A stretch of DNA of 64,000 nucleotides, taken from contig CAYQKV010000003.1 of NCBI GenBank assembly GCA_964418255.1, positions 62,001-126,000 of the forward strand, given 5' to 3'. Positions 1 to 8,706 of this stretch are shown in pieces. The notes beneath the pieces were generated by a model. That model was not told the origin of the DNA. It ran no database searches and saw only the letters and a program-made list of their open reading frames with translations. Within the stretch, counting starts at the first letter, position 1; every line of letters starts with the position of its first letter. The stretch is from CAG-1782 sp964418255. Lineage in GTDB: Bacteria > Bacillota > Clostridia > Christensenellales > DTU072. The translations under genes were made by a program, and so were the position numbers.

Positions 1-332
1 AGGGTTGGAACGGGTATCTCGTTCTTCCCATACTCGTACTGCTTCTCAATATCGCGTCGATGTTTCTGAATAAGCAGCAGATGCAACAGCCCGCCGTCCC
101 GGGACAGACGGAAGAGCAGGCGAAAGCCGCGAAGACGCAGGCGAAGATAATGCAGTTCATAATGCCCATAATGATGTTCGGGTTCGCGCTGTTCTATTCT
201 GCGGCGTTTACCCTGTATATGATGGTCAATATGGTGTTTACGACCATAATAAACCTCGTGTACAACATAGTGACAAAGAAGAAAGACGCGGCGGAAAAAG
301 ACCGCATTTTGTCTACGACGTTCAAGAAATAA
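1..332 (+). CDS. yidC: Membrane protein insertase YidC/Oxa1, C-terminal part (5' truncated by window edge)
   Basis: The reading frame is open from base 3 and begins before the window; about 109 residues are visible. YidC/Oxa1/SpoIIIJ inserts and folds membrane proteins, alone or with Sec. Visible are a hydrophobic helix (LVLPILVLLLNIASMFL), a Gln/Lys-rich loop, then the family-typical IMQFIMPIMM segment and a final hydrophobic hairpin ending in a short basic tail. jag follows 12 bp downstream, the usual yidC-jag order near bacterial origins. That neighbour makes the assignment secure although the N-terminal lipoprotein part cannot be seen. Confidence 0.93.
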   Translation, partial: GWNGYLVLPILVLLLNIASMFLNKQQMQQPAVPGQTEEQAKAAKTQAKIMQFIMPIMMFGFALFYSAAFTLYMMVNMVFTTIINLVYNIVTKKKDAAEKDRILSTTFKK

Positions 333-344
333 ATCGGAGGAAAA

Positions 345-1172
345 ATGGAAAAGTATTACGAATTCAAAGCGTCCAATCCTGAAACGGCTACGCGCAACGG
401 ACTTGCGGAGCTCGGACTTACGGAAGAAGAGGTTGAAATAGAAGTTTTGTCTAACGGAGGGATTTTTTCCCGCGCCGTTGTGAGGATAACGCCGAAAACG
501 AAAGAAGAGGAGATAAAAGCGGAAGAGCCCGTTCTAAGCGAAGAAGAACGCGAAGTTCCCGCGGAAACCGAGAGCGAAGCGCCCGAGGCGAACGAAACGG
601 CGGAAGACAGGGAAGAAAAGTTCCGTAAAATGAAAGAAATGCGCGACGAAGGGAAAGAATATCTTTCTAAAATCGCTCTTCTTACGGGGGCGAACGTCAC
701 CGTAGAAGGGAAAGTAAGAGAAGACGAAGTTTGCCTTTATATCGGCGGAGAAGACGCGGGCAATTTTATAGGATACAAGGGAGAAACCCTCGAAGCGGTT
801 CAGACGCTCGTTTCTTACTATCTCAACAAAGGAGAAACGGAAAGGGTAAGAATTGTCGTGGACGCGGATTTTTACCGCGAGAGACGGAAAAAGACCTTGA
901 CCGCGCTTGCAAGGAAACTCGCTAAGCAAGCGTATAATCAGCACAGAGAAATATCTCTCGAACCGATGAACAGTTACGAGAGAAGAATTATTCACGCCGC
1001 GTTAGCAAGCAGCGACGAAGCGACGACGAGAAGCGACGGAGAGGGCAGAGCGAGACATATAGTCATCGTTCCGAAAAACGGAACGATGAGCTACGGCAAC
1101 GCAAGCAGCGATTTCCGTAGAAAAGGACCTGTGAAAACGAAAAGTTTCGGTTATAACAAGAGAAGATTTTAA
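345..1172 (+). CDS. jag: Jag/KhpB RNA-binding protein (SpoIIIJ-associated)
   Basis: 275 residues with the three-part Jag architecture. An N-terminal Jag_N domain covers residues 1-50. A long Glu-rich linker runs from about 51 to 100. A KH domain lies at about 110-180, with a GYKG loop in place of GxxG. An R3H domain lies at about 185-255, with the ERRIIH core. The family binds RNA and affects cell envelope growth and division in Gram-positives. Start: ATG with a GGAGG box at 336-340, 4 bp upstream. Its stop overlaps the mnmE start by one base, so the two are translationally coupled. Confidence 0.95.
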   Translation: MEKYYEFKASNPETATRNGLAELGLTEEEVEIEVLSNGGIFSRAVVRITPKTKEEEIKAEEPVLSEEEREVPAETESEAPEANETAEDREEKFRKMKEMRDEGKEYLSKIALLTGANVTVEGKVREDEVCLYIGGEDAGNFIGYKGETLEAVQTLVSYYLNKGETERVRIVVDADFYRERRKKTLTALARKLAKQAYNQHREISLEPMNSYERRIIHAALASSDEATTRSDGEGRARHIVIVPKNGTMSYGNASSDFRRKGPVKTKSFGYNKRRF

Positions 1173-2500
1173 TGAAAGATACGATAGTCGCGGTTGCGAC
1201 TTCAATGACTTCGTCTGCGGGAATAAACATCATCCGTATCAGCGGTGACAACGCGCTGCGCTGGGTGAGAGAAATTTTCGAAAGTAAAAAAATAGTCGGC
1301 GAAATCGAGCCCAACCGTATGTACCTCGGAAGGATAAACGGAAAGAACTTTTCCGAAAAGGCGTTTTGTGTTTATTACAAATCGCCGTTTTCTTATACCG
1401 GGGAAGACGTCGTGGAAGTACAATGCCACGGCGGCAAAGGCGTAACCCTCGCCATAGTGCGTATGTTGCGCGAAAAAGGCGCGAGACCGGCGGAGGCGGG
1501 AGAGTTTACGAAGCGCGCTTTTCTCAACGGTAAAATGACGCTTAACGAAGCCGAGGGCGTTATCGATATGATTAACGCGTCCAGCGAGAGCCAGATAAAA
1601 AACGCGTACAGACTTATGAACGGCGAAGTGACAGCAGGGATAGAGAAATGCGAAAAATTTCTTGTGGAAACCGCCGCGACTCTCGAAGCGAAACTCGATT
1701 ATCCCGAAGAACTCGAAGAGGACGCGAGGCTTATCGCAAAGCCGTTGATAGACGAGGCGGAGAAAACCTGCGCGAAACTGATTTCGACTTCGGCAAGGCG
1801 CAAAACATTGAGTGAAGGCGTCTATATTGCGATAGTAGGGACCCCAAACGCAGGGAAAAGCTCATTACTTAACGCTTTACTCGGACAAGACAGAGCGATA
1901 GTGAGCGACGAAGCGGGCACGACTCGTGACGTTGTGAAAGAGAGCGTGGATTACGACGGGATAAGGTTTAATTTTCTCGATACCGCAGGAATAAGAGAAA
2001 GCGGAGCGGGGAAAGTGGAAAAAATCGGAATAGAACGCTCGATAGGGGCGATAGAGAGCGCGGACGTGATAATCTTCGTAACCGACGCGACCGTGCCCGT
2101 AAGCGAGGACGAAAAGAAAATAGCCGAGCTTGTTTCGGGAAAGAAGACGGTGTACGTACAGAATAAGACGGACGAAGAAATATATCCGAGAGAGGGCGCG
2201 CTCAGAGTTTCGGCAAAGACGGGCGAGGGTGTCGGAAAAATAGTGGACAGACTGCTCGAAGAAGCGGACAGAGAGGGAATTTACGAAGAGGGCGTAATAA
2301 CCAACGAAAGGCATATTTACGCGCTCGAAGAAGCGCACAGGCAGATAACCGAAGCAAAAGAAGGGTTCGACTTTATGCCGTCGGAATGTATTCTCGAAAA
2401 CGTGCGAGCCGCGCTGGGTGAACTCGGGAGAATAACGGGCAAAAACGTGTCGGACAGCGTGATAGAGGAAGTGTTTTCGCGGTTTTGCGTAGGCAAATGA
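1172..2500 (+). CDS. mnmE: tRNA-5-carboxymethylaminomethyl-2-thiouridine synthesis GTPase MnmE
   Basis: 442 residues. MnmE works with MnmG to modify the wobble uridine of several tRNAs. The N-terminal folate-binding domain is intact (IIRISG at about 20). The embedded G domain has the P-loop GTPNAGKS near 222-230, DTAG near 270 and NKTD near 331. The catalytic C-terminal FCVGK is present as the last five residues. It overlaps the jag stop by one base. The usual next gene, mnmG, is missing here; an array of structured repeats begins 6 bp after the stop codon. Confidence 0.97.
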   Translation: MKDTIVAVATSMTSSAGINIIRISGDNALRWVREIFESKKIVGEIEPNRMYLGRINGKNFSEKAFCVYYKSPFSYTGEDVVEVQCHGGKGVTLAIVRMLREKGARPAEAGEFTKRAFLNGKMTLNEAEGVIDMINASSESQIKNAYRLMNGEVTAGIEKCEKFLVETAATLEAKLDYPEELEEDARLIAKPLIDEAEKTCAKLISTSARRKTLSEGVYIAIVGTPNAGKSSLLNALLGQDRAIVSDEAGTTRDVVKESVDYDGIRFNFLDTAGIRESGAGKVEKIGIERSIGAIESADVIIFVTDATVPVSEDEKKIAELVSGKKTVYVQNKTDEEIYPREGALRVSAKTGEGVGKIVDRLLEEADREGIYEEGVITNERHIYALEEAHRQITEAKEGFDFMPSECILENVRAALGELGRITGKNVSDSVIEEVFSRFCVGK

Positions 2501-2505
2501 TGGGT

Positions 2506-2750
2506 TCCGACCAGTCGTTATGCGGAAAATCGCTCGCGGTCGGCGTATAGCCGACACACGGTCGATTTTTTTATCCGCATAAGTCGGACTTTTAAGGAAG
2601 CAAAATGACACATTTTGCTTGAATCCTTAGTTCGCAGGGGAATTTTCCCCTGCTCGACCCCTATGAGGGCAAAAAGTGAAAAGCGTGGTTTTCACTTTTT
2701 GGGTAGTTTGACCTAAAACTTTTCGCGTCAACCCACCCGCCCGAAAAATA
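2506..2750 (+). repeat. Multi-hairpin repeat element A, copy 1 (tandem array)
   Basis: About 245 bp beginning TCCGACCAGTCG. H1 is a long imperfect hairpin, about 85 bp, ending in AAGTCGGACTT. H2 is AAGCAAAATG/CATTTTGCTT with a 3-nt loop. H3 is GCAGGGGAA/TTCCCCTGC. H4 is AAAAAGTGAAAA/TTTTCACTTTTT. H5 is a weaker TTGAC/GTCAA stem. This copy has a TTATGCGGA-type H1 stem. No protein-coding potential is supported. It starts 6 bp after the mnmE stop codon. Confidence 0.9.
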
Positions 2751-2994
2751 TCCGACCAGTCGTTACACGGAATTTTACCGCAGTCGGCAAAAAGCCTTTG
2801 TGCGGATAAAATTTAGTTCCGTGTAAGTCGGACTTTTAAGGAAGCAAAATGACACATTTTGCTTGAATCCTTAGTTCGCAGGGGAATTTTCCCCTGCTCG
2901 ACCCCTATGAGGGCAAAAAGTGAAAAGCGTGGTTTTCACTTTTTGGGTAGTTTGACCTAAAACTTTTCGCGTCAACCCACCCGCCCGAAAAATA
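2751..2994 (+). repeat. Multi-hairpin repeat element A, copy 2 (tandem array)
   Basis: Direct repeat of copy 1. Everything after the H1 hairpin is nearly identical to copy 1, but H1 itself has a different paired sequence: TTACACGGAATTTTA on the left arm and AATTCCGTGTAA on the right. Both arms have therefore changed together. Period to the next copy is 244 bp. Confidence 0.9.
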
Positions 2995-3235
2995 TCCGAC
3001 CAGTCGTTACACGGAATTTTACCGCAGTCGGCAATGCCTTTGTGCGGATAAAATTTAATTCCGTGTAAGTCGGACTTCCGCGGAAGCAAAATGACACATT
3101 TTGCTTGAATCCTTAGTTCGCAGGGGAATTTTCCCCTGCTCGACCCCTATAAGGGCAAAAAGTGAAAAGCGTCGTTTTCACTTTTTGGGTAGTTTGACCT
3201 AAAACTTTTCGCCTCAACCCACCCGCCCGCCCGAT
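2995..3235 (+). repeat. Multi-hairpin repeat element A, copy 3 (tandem array)
   Basis: Third direct copy, nearly identical to copy 2. It has a few substitutions: a shorter H1 loop, TTCCGCGGAAG before H2, and GCGTCG in the H4 loop. It ends in a CCCGCC-rich stretch at about 3225-3237. Confidence 0.88.
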
Positions 3236-3287
3236 AGAGTGTGGGGGATAATTTATCCGTAAAATGCGGAAAGACTGAAAATCTTAT

Positions 3288-3490
3288 GAATATTCAAAAA
3301 GTGGAAATGCCACTTTTCACTTTTTGCCCTTATGGGGATAAGTAAGGGGTGTGAGCCCCTTACAAGCTGAAATCAAAGCAAAATGTGTCATTTTGCTTCA
3401 TTGGAAGTCCGACTTATGCGGATTGAAAATTTATCCGCGTGTCGAGTTTATCTCGACCGCGAGTAAATTTCCGCATAACGTCTGGTCGGA
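3288..3490 (-). repeat. Multi-hairpin repeat element A, copy 4 (inverted)
   Basis: Read on the minus strand this runs TCCGACCAGACGTTATGCGG, H1, H2 (AAGCAAAATG/CATTTTGCTT), a diverged H3 (GTAAGGGG/CCCCTTAC), and H4 (AAAAAGTG..CACTTTTT). It faces the three direct copies, so the 1-kb mnmE-dtd gap is bounded by the same sequence in inverted orientation. Its last bases form part of the dtd ribosome binding site. Between copies 3 and 4 (about 3236-3287) I see only short AT-rich sequence. Confidence 0.85.
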
Positions 3491-3492
3491 GG
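3488..3492 (+). promoter_or_regulatory. dtd ribosome binding site, half supplied by the repeat end
   Basis: GGAGG lies 6 bp before the dtd ATG. The first three bases are the terminal GGA of inverted repeat copy 4, and the last two belong to the flanking DNA. This site decides the dtd start. Confidence 0.75.
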
Positions 3493-3498
3493 TATAAT

Positions 3499-3933
3499 AT
3501 GCGTTGTGTTGTGCAGAGAATAAGAGACGGGCGAGTTATAGTGGACGGAAAGGTCGTGGGCAAAGCGGGGCACGGTTTACTCGTGCTTTGCGGGTTTACC
3601 GACGGCGATACCGAAGAGACGGCGGACTATATGGCGGCGAGAATATGCAAAATGAGAATTTTCCCCGATGAAAACGGCAAACTCAACCGTTCGGTGCTCG
3701 ACGAAAACGGGGAAGTGCTGATAGTGAGTAATTTCACGTTGTACGCGGACTGCGCGCACGGAACAAGACCGGATTTTTCCCGCGCGGCGAAACGCGACGT
3801 AAGTTTTCCGCTGTATCAAAGATTCGTAAAGAGTATGTCCGAAATAGTTCATACCGAAACGGGCATTTTCGGCGAACATATGGAACTCGATATTTACAGC
3901 GACGGACCGATAACCGTCGTTTTCGAGAAATAA
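3499..3933 (+). CDS. dtd: D-aminoacyl-tRNA deacylase
   Basis: 144 residues, the usual Dtd length, starting MRCVVQRIRDGRV. Dtd removes D-amino acids (and glycine from tRNA-Ala) from mischarged tRNAs. The C-terminal DGPITVVFE carries the Gly-cisPro motif of the family. The other signature, normally SQFTLYA, reads SNFTLYA here (about residue 78-84), so the conserved Gln is Asn. An in-frame upstream ATG at 3439 lies inside the repeat and lacks a ribosome site. The start at 3499 has GGAGG at 6 bp and matches the family N-terminus. Confidence 0.93.
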   Translation: MRCVVQRIRDGRVIVDGKVVGKAGHGLLVLCGFTDGDTEETADYMAARICKMRIFPDENGKLNRSVLDENGEVLIVSNFTLYADCAHGTRPDFSRAAKRDVSFPLYQRFVKSMSEIVHTETGIFGEHMELDIYSDGPITVVFEK

Positions 3934-4026
3934 TTTATTCCAACCGGATTTAATTTTTGTTTATTCGGGTTTTATCCGATTTTTTACGGGCGAATAGGGA
4001 ATAGACGACCGTTTTTTTCTCGCTCT

Positions 4027-4047
4027 CGCGCACGCGCGCGTACGCGC
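4027..4047. other. Strictly alternating purine-pyrimidine tract (possible Z-DNA) upstream of gyrB
   Basis: Twenty-one bases alternate pyrimidine and purine without a break, almost all CG steps with one CA and one TA, in an otherwise AT-rich gap. The tract ends 18 bp before the -35 box of the gyrB promoter. Such runs can flip to Z-DNA under negative supercoiling. A role is inference. Confidence 0.6.
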
Positions 4048-4065
4048 TCATACGCGATTTTATTA

Positions 4066-4094
4066 TTGACATTTAATTATTCTATTGATATAAT
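4066..4094 (+). promoter_or_regulatory. gyrB promoter (sigma-A type)
   Basis: Perfect consensus: TTGACA at 4066-4071, a 17-bp spacer, TATAAT at 4089-4094. A leader of about 33 nt with AAGGAG precedes the gyrB ATG. Confidence 0.88.
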
Positions 4095-4133
4095 ATTATA
4101 AAATATATTTTATATTATATTAAGGAGCAAGTA

Positions 4134-6041
4134 ATGGAGAAAATTCAGAACAATTACAATCAGGACGCCATACAGGTACTGGAAGGGCTTGAACCCGTGC
4201 GTGTGCGTCCGGGTATGTATATAGGCAGCACCGATTTGCACGGTCTGCATCATCTCGTTACCGAGGTAGTCGACAACTCTATCGACGAGGCTCTTGCGGG
4301 ATACTGTACGCACATAGAAGTTTTCATTCAGGCGGACGGAAGCGTTACCGTACAGGACAACGGAAGAGGTATCCCTACCGGAATTATCGAAAAAGAAGGC
4401 AAATCCGCGGTGGAAGTCGTTTTGACTAAACTGCACGCAGGCGGTAAGTTCGGCGGCGGCGGATACAAAATCAGCGGCGGACTTCACGGCGTAGGCGTTT
4501 CCGTCGTAAACGCTCTCAGTAACAGCCTTACCGTTACGGTTAAGCAGAACGGCAAAATTCACGTTCAGCATTTTTCGAGAGGTATCCCGCTCGATACGCT
4601 CACTGTAGTGGGTGAGACCGAAGAAACGGGCACGAGGGTTGATTTCTGTCCCGACGATACGATTTTCGAGTCGGTTACTTTCAGTTTCGAGACGATGAAA
4701 ACCAGACTGAGAGAACTTGCTTATCTCAACAAGGGCTTGCGAATCAGTCTTACGGACAACAGAGAAGGACAAGAACAGAGCGAAACGTTCTACTATGAAG
4801 GCGGTATCGTTCACTTTGTGGAACAACTCAATCAGAATAAAGAAACCCTTCTTCCGAAAGTTATTTACGTCGACGAAAGCGCGAACGACTGCGAAATAGA
4901 AATCGCGTTGCAGTACAACACTTCGTACTCCGACGTGGTTTACGCATATGCCAACAACATCAACACGGAAGAAGGCGGAACGCACCTCGACGGTTTCAAA
5001 TTCAGCCTTACGAAAGTTATAAACGAGTACGGGCAGAAACTCAAAGCGCTCAAAGAAAACGAAAAGTTGAAAACCGAAGACGTGCTCGAAGGAATAACCG
5101 CGGTTATAAGCGTAAAACTTCCCGACCCGCAGTTCGAAGGACAGACGAAGACGAAACTCGGCAACAGTTATATGAAGAACCTTGTCTCTAAGGTTGTCGC
5201 GGACAAAATAGGCGAATTTTTCGAGGAAAACCCGAAGGTTGCAAAAGAACTCATAAACAAGTCCGTCAACGCTCAGAGAGCGCGTGAGGCGGCGAGACTG
5301 GCAAGGGAGAATTTCCGCAGAAAAGGCGTGTTCGAGGGCTCGTCCCTTCCCGGCAAACTCGCGGACTGTTCGGACACCAACCCCGAGCATTGTGAAATAT
5401 ACCTCGTAGAGGGCGATTCCGCAGGCGGTACGGCAAAGGAAGGAAGAGACAGGCACTACCAGGCGATACTGCCGCTTAAAGGTAAAATTCTCAACGTGGA
5501 AAAGGCGAGATTACATAAAATTCTCGACAACGACGAAATCAAAGCGATGATTAAGGCGTTCGGGTGCGGATACAAAGAAGAGTTCGACATTACCAAACTC
5601 CGTTACGACAGAATTATCTGTATGACCGATGCGGACGTGGACGGCAGCCACATAAGAATACTGCTTCTCACGTTCTTCTTCCGCTTTATGCGCCCGCTTA
5701 TCGAGCAAGGACACGTATACGTCGCGTTGCCGCCGCTCTATAAACTGACGAAAGGCAAGACGGAAAGGTATTGCTACGACGACGACGAACTCAAAGCCGC
5801 GCAGGAAGAAATGGGGAGATGCGAATTGCAGCGTTATAAAGGTCTCGGCGAAATGAACGCGCATCAGCTGTTCGAAACCACGATGAACCCCGAGACGAGA
5901 ACGCTTTTGAAAGTTACTATGGACGACGCGGTGGCGGCGGACGAGATATTCACGATTCTTATGGGAGAAAATCCCGAACTGAGAAGGGCGTTTATCGAAG
6001 AGAACGCCACGCTCGTGAACGAACTCGACCTGGATGTTTAA
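4134..6041 (+). CDS. gyrB: DNA gyrase subunit B
   Basis: 635 residues, full length. It is the ATPase subunit of gyrase, which introduces negative supercoils. Seen in order: the GHKL ATPase domain (VDNSIDEALAG near 45, GGKFGGGGYKISGG near 102, GLHGVGVSVVNA), the transducer domain, then TOPRIM with EGDSAGG near 427, PLKGKILNVEKAR and DADVDGSHIR, and the C-terminal RYKGLGEMN. It has its own strong promoter and AAGGAG site. gyrA follows 10 bp after its stop codon, so the two form an operon. No insertion or missing key residue is visible. Confidence 0.98.
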   Translation: MEKIQNNYNQDAIQVLEGLEPVRVRPGMYIGSTDLHGLHHLVTEVVDNSIDEALAGYCTHIEVFIQADGSVTVQDNGRGIPTGIIEKEGKSAVEVVLTKLHAGGKFGGGGYKISGGLHGVGVSVVNALSNSLTVTVKQNGKIHVQHFSRGIPLDTLTVVGETEETGTRVDFCPDDTIFESVTFSFETMKTRLRELAYLNKGLRISLTDNREGQEQSETFYYEGGIVHFVEQLNQNKETLLPKVIYVDESANDCEIEIALQYNTSYSDVVYAYANNINTEEGGTHLDGFKFSLTKVINEYGQKLKALKENEKLKTEDVLEGITAVISVKLPDPQFEGQTKTKLGNSYMKNLVSKVVADKIGEFFEENPKVAKELINKSVNAQRAREAARLARENFRRKGVFEGSSLPGKLADCSDTNPEHCEIYLVEGDSAGGTAKEGRDRHYQAILPLKGKILNVEKARLHKILDNDEIKAMIKAFGCGYKEEFDITKLRYDRIICMTDADVDGSHIRILLLTFFFRFMRPLIEQGHVYVALPPLYKLTKGKTERYCYDDDELKAAQEEMGRCELQRYKGLGEMNAHQLFETTMNPETRTLLKVTMDDAVAADEIFTILMGENPELRRAFIEENATLVNELDLDV

Positions 6042-6051
6042 GGAGGACAAA

Positions 6052-8652
6052 ATGGCAGGAAAGAGAGATAACGAACTGGAAAATATCAAGGAGATATTAG
6101 CCAAAACAAAAATAATTCCGGTAAACGTAAGAGACCAGATGAGCAGATGCTTTATAAGCTACGCTATGGCAGTCAACGTGAGCCGTGCAATCCCGGACGT
6201 AAGAGACGGACTGAAACCCGTTCACAGAAGAATTCTTTACGCAATGTACGATATGGGAAACACCTACGACAAGCCGACGAGGAAGTGCGCGCGTATAGTA
6301 GGCGAAGTTCTCGGTAAATACCATCCGCACGGCGACAGCTCGGTTTACGACGCTTTGGTAAGGCTCGCGCAGTGGTTCAGTATCAACGTTCCCCTCGTCG
6401 AAGGGCAGGGAAACTTCGGTACGGTGGACGGCGACCCCGCGGCGGCGCAGAGATACACCGAAGCGAGACTCAGCAAAATCGCGGGAGAAATGCTTCGCGA
6501 TATAGATAAAGAAACCGTCGATTTTTACCCCAACTTCGACGACACGCTTATGCAGCCGGTTGTTCTGCCCGCGCATTTTCCCAACCTTCTGGTAAACGGA
6601 AGCGAGGGTATAGCCGTAGGTATGGCGACGAGCATACCTCCGCACAATATGACGGAGGTAATAAACGGTACGATTGCGTTGCTCGACAACCCCGAGATGA
6701 CGGTTGACGAACTTATGACGTACATACCCGCGCCCGACTATCCTACGGGAGCGCTCGTTATGGGAAGAGCGGCGATTGCGCAGGCTTACAGAACGGGACA
6801 CGGCGGCGTGGTTATGCGCGCGCGCGCCGAAATAGAAGAACATAACGGCAAAGAGAGAATAATCGTAACCGAACTTCCTTACCAGGTCAACAAGGCGTTG
6901 CTTATAAAGAACATAGCCGACCAGGTTAAGGACAAGAAAATCGAGGGAATATCCGATATAAGAGAAGAAAGCGACCGTTTCGGTATGCGCGTAGTTATCG
7001 AAATCAAACGCGATTTCAGCGCGAACGTCGTACTCAACACTCTTTATAAGCAAACGAATATGCAGGTTTCCACGGGCATCAATTTCCTCGCGCTGGTGCG
7101 CGGCAGACCCGTGGTGCTCAACCTCAAAGACCTCCTCAGCGAGTATCTTGCCCATCAGGTCAACGTAGTAGAGAGAAGAACGCGGTTTAACCTCAACAAA
7201 GCTATCGAAAGAGAACATATAGTAAAAGGTCTGATAATCGCAATCGCGAACATCGACGAAGTCGTGGAAATCATTAAAAAGAGTAGAGAAAGAGCCGCGG
7301 CGTGCGAAGCGTTGATGGAAAACTTCCTGCTCAGCGAAAAACAGGCGAACGCGATTCTCGATATGAGACTGGCGAGCCTTACCGGATTGCAGGTAGAGAA
7401 GTTGCAGGCGGAAGAAGCGGAGTTGCAAAAAACGATTGCGGACCTTACCGACATTCTCGAAAAACCCGAGAGAGTCAGAGGAATAATAAGGGACGAACTC
7501 GGTTCGGTGCGCGACACTTACGGAACGCCGAGAAGAAGCGAACTTAGCTACGACGACAGCGAGATAGACATAGAAGACCTCATCGCGAAAGAAGACGTCG
7601 TGATTTCTATGACGTATCAAGGGTATATAAAGAGAATACCCGTAAACGAATACAAGGCGCAGAACCGCGGCGGCGTGGGCGTTACGGCGCACAAGACCAA
7701 AGAGGAAGACTTTGTTATGAAGATGTTCGTATGCAACACGCACGACCACCTGCTGTTTTTCAGTAATCGCGGAAAGGCATACCGAATGAAGGCATACAGA
7801 GTACCCGAAGCGACGAAAACGTCGAAGGGAAGGGCGATGATAAACGTATTGCCGCTGTCCGAAGGCGAGCGTATTACGGCGTTCTTGCCGATTAACGACT
7901 ATGAAAACGGATATATCGTTATGGCGACGCGCGACGGACTTATAAGAAAGAGCGAAGTAAGCGAATTCGAGTCTGTCAGAGCGAACGGCAAACTTTCCAT
8001 AACGCTTCTCGGAGACGACGAACTTATCGAAGTGGAGAGAACGACGGGAAAAGACGATATAATCGTAGCGAGCCATAACGGCAAGTGCATAAGATTTTCC
8101 GAAGAAGACGTAAGAAGAACGGGCAGAGGAAGCCAGGGCGTAAGAAGCATAAAACTCGACGAAGGCGACTTTATCGTCGATATGGCGGTAGTAAAAGAGG
8201 GCGCGTCGATAATAACGATAAGCGAAAAAGGTTTCGGAAAACGCACCGACCTCAGCCAGTTCCGCGTGCAGTCGAGAGCGGGTAAAGGTATAAAAGCGGG
8301 TAATTTCAACGAAAAGACGGGACTTCTCGTCAGTATGAAACTCGTTGAAGAGACCGACGACGTTATTCTTATAGCGGATAACGGAACGATGATAAGAATA
8401 AGAGCTTCGCAGGTAAGCACTATCGGGAGAAGCACTAAGGGCGTAACGATAATGAAACTGAGAGGAGACGCCAAAGTCGTGGCGATGGCGATAACCGCGC
8501 ACGACGACGAAGCGGACTTCGACGAAGTGGAAATAGACGAAGACGCGCTTAAAGAGGCGAGAGCGGAAGCGGAAAACAGCGCGGACGACGCGGAAAACAA
8601 AGAAGCCGAAAACAGCGAAGTCGAAACCGACGAAAGCGAAGATAAAGAATAA
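6052..8652 (+). CDS. gyrA: DNA gyrase subunit A
   Basis: 866 residues, the DNA cleavage-rejoining subunit. The active-site region AAAQRYTEARL places the catalytic Tyr near residue 135. The quinolone-pocket segment HPHGDSSVYDALVRLAQ keeps the Ser and Asp seen in sensitive enzymes. The C-terminal beta-pinwheel carries the gyrase-specific box QNRGGVG near 537, which argues against ParC. The last 45 residues are an acidic Glu/Asp/Ala tail. Start: AAGGAGG lies 7 bp before the ATG; an in-frame ATG 18 bp upstream lies inside gyrB and lacks a site. Confidence 0.98.
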   Translation: MAGKRDNELENIKEILAKTKIIPVNVRDQMSRCFISYAMAVNVSRAIPDVRDGLKPVHRRILYAMYDMGNTYDKPTRKCARIVGEVLGKYHPHGDSSVYDALVRLAQWFSINVPLVEGQGNFGTVDGDPAAAQRYTEARLSKIAGEMLRDIDKETVDFYPNFDDTLMQPVVLPAHFPNLLVNGSEGIAVGMATSIPPHNMTEVINGTIALLDNPEMTVDELMTYIPAPDYPTGALVMGRAAIAQAYRTGHGGVVMRARAEIEEHNGKERIIVTELPYQVNKALLIKNIADQVKDKKIEGISDIREESDRFGMRVVIEIKRDFSANVVLNTLYKQTNMQVSTGINFLALVRGRPVVLNLKDLLSEYLAHQVNVVERRTRFNLNKAIEREHIVKGLIIAIANIDEVVEIIKKSRERAAACEALMENFLLSEKQANAILDMRLASLTGLQVEKLQAEEAELQKTIADLTDILEKPERVRGIIRDELGSVRDTYGTPRRSELSYDDSEIDIEDLIAKEDVVISMTYQGYIKRIPVNEYKAQNRGGVGVTAHKTKEEDFVMKMFVCNTHDHLLFFSNRGKAYRMKAYRVPEATKTSKGRAMINVLPLSEGERITAFLPINDYENGYIVMATRDGLIRKSEVSEFESVRANGKLSITLLGDDELIEVERTTGKDDIIVASHNGKCIRFSEEDVRRTGRGSQGVRSIKLDEGDFIVDMAVVKEGASIITISEKGFGKRTDLSQFRVQSRAGKGIKAGNFNEKTGLLVSMKLVEETDDVILIADNGTMIRIRASQVSTIGRSTKGVTIMKLRGDAKVVAMAITAHDDEADFDEVEIDEDALKEARAEAENSADDAENKEAENSEVETDESEDKE

Positions 8653-8706
8653 AAAGCGGGCGAAATAATCCGAAAAGACCGAAAACGTACGGCGGTGGGA
8701 GGAAAA

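Noticed and set aside
2871..3089. A 72-residue minus-strand frame inside the repeats, with similar frames at 46414-46662 and 47007-47333
   Set aside because: They recur only because the DNA repeats. They lack ribosome sites and start inside different parts of the element, so they are not genes.
2506..3490. Possible integron attC sites or a CRISPR array in the repeat cluster
   Set aside because: attC core sites (GTTRRRY/RYYYAAC) do not match, and repeats are 245 bp with no short regular spacers. The features fit multi-hairpin elements, not these systems.
4110..5456. A long minus-strand frame opposite gyrB
   Set aside because: It lies antisense to a complete gyrB with no start signal, and its composition is a shadow of gyrB codons.
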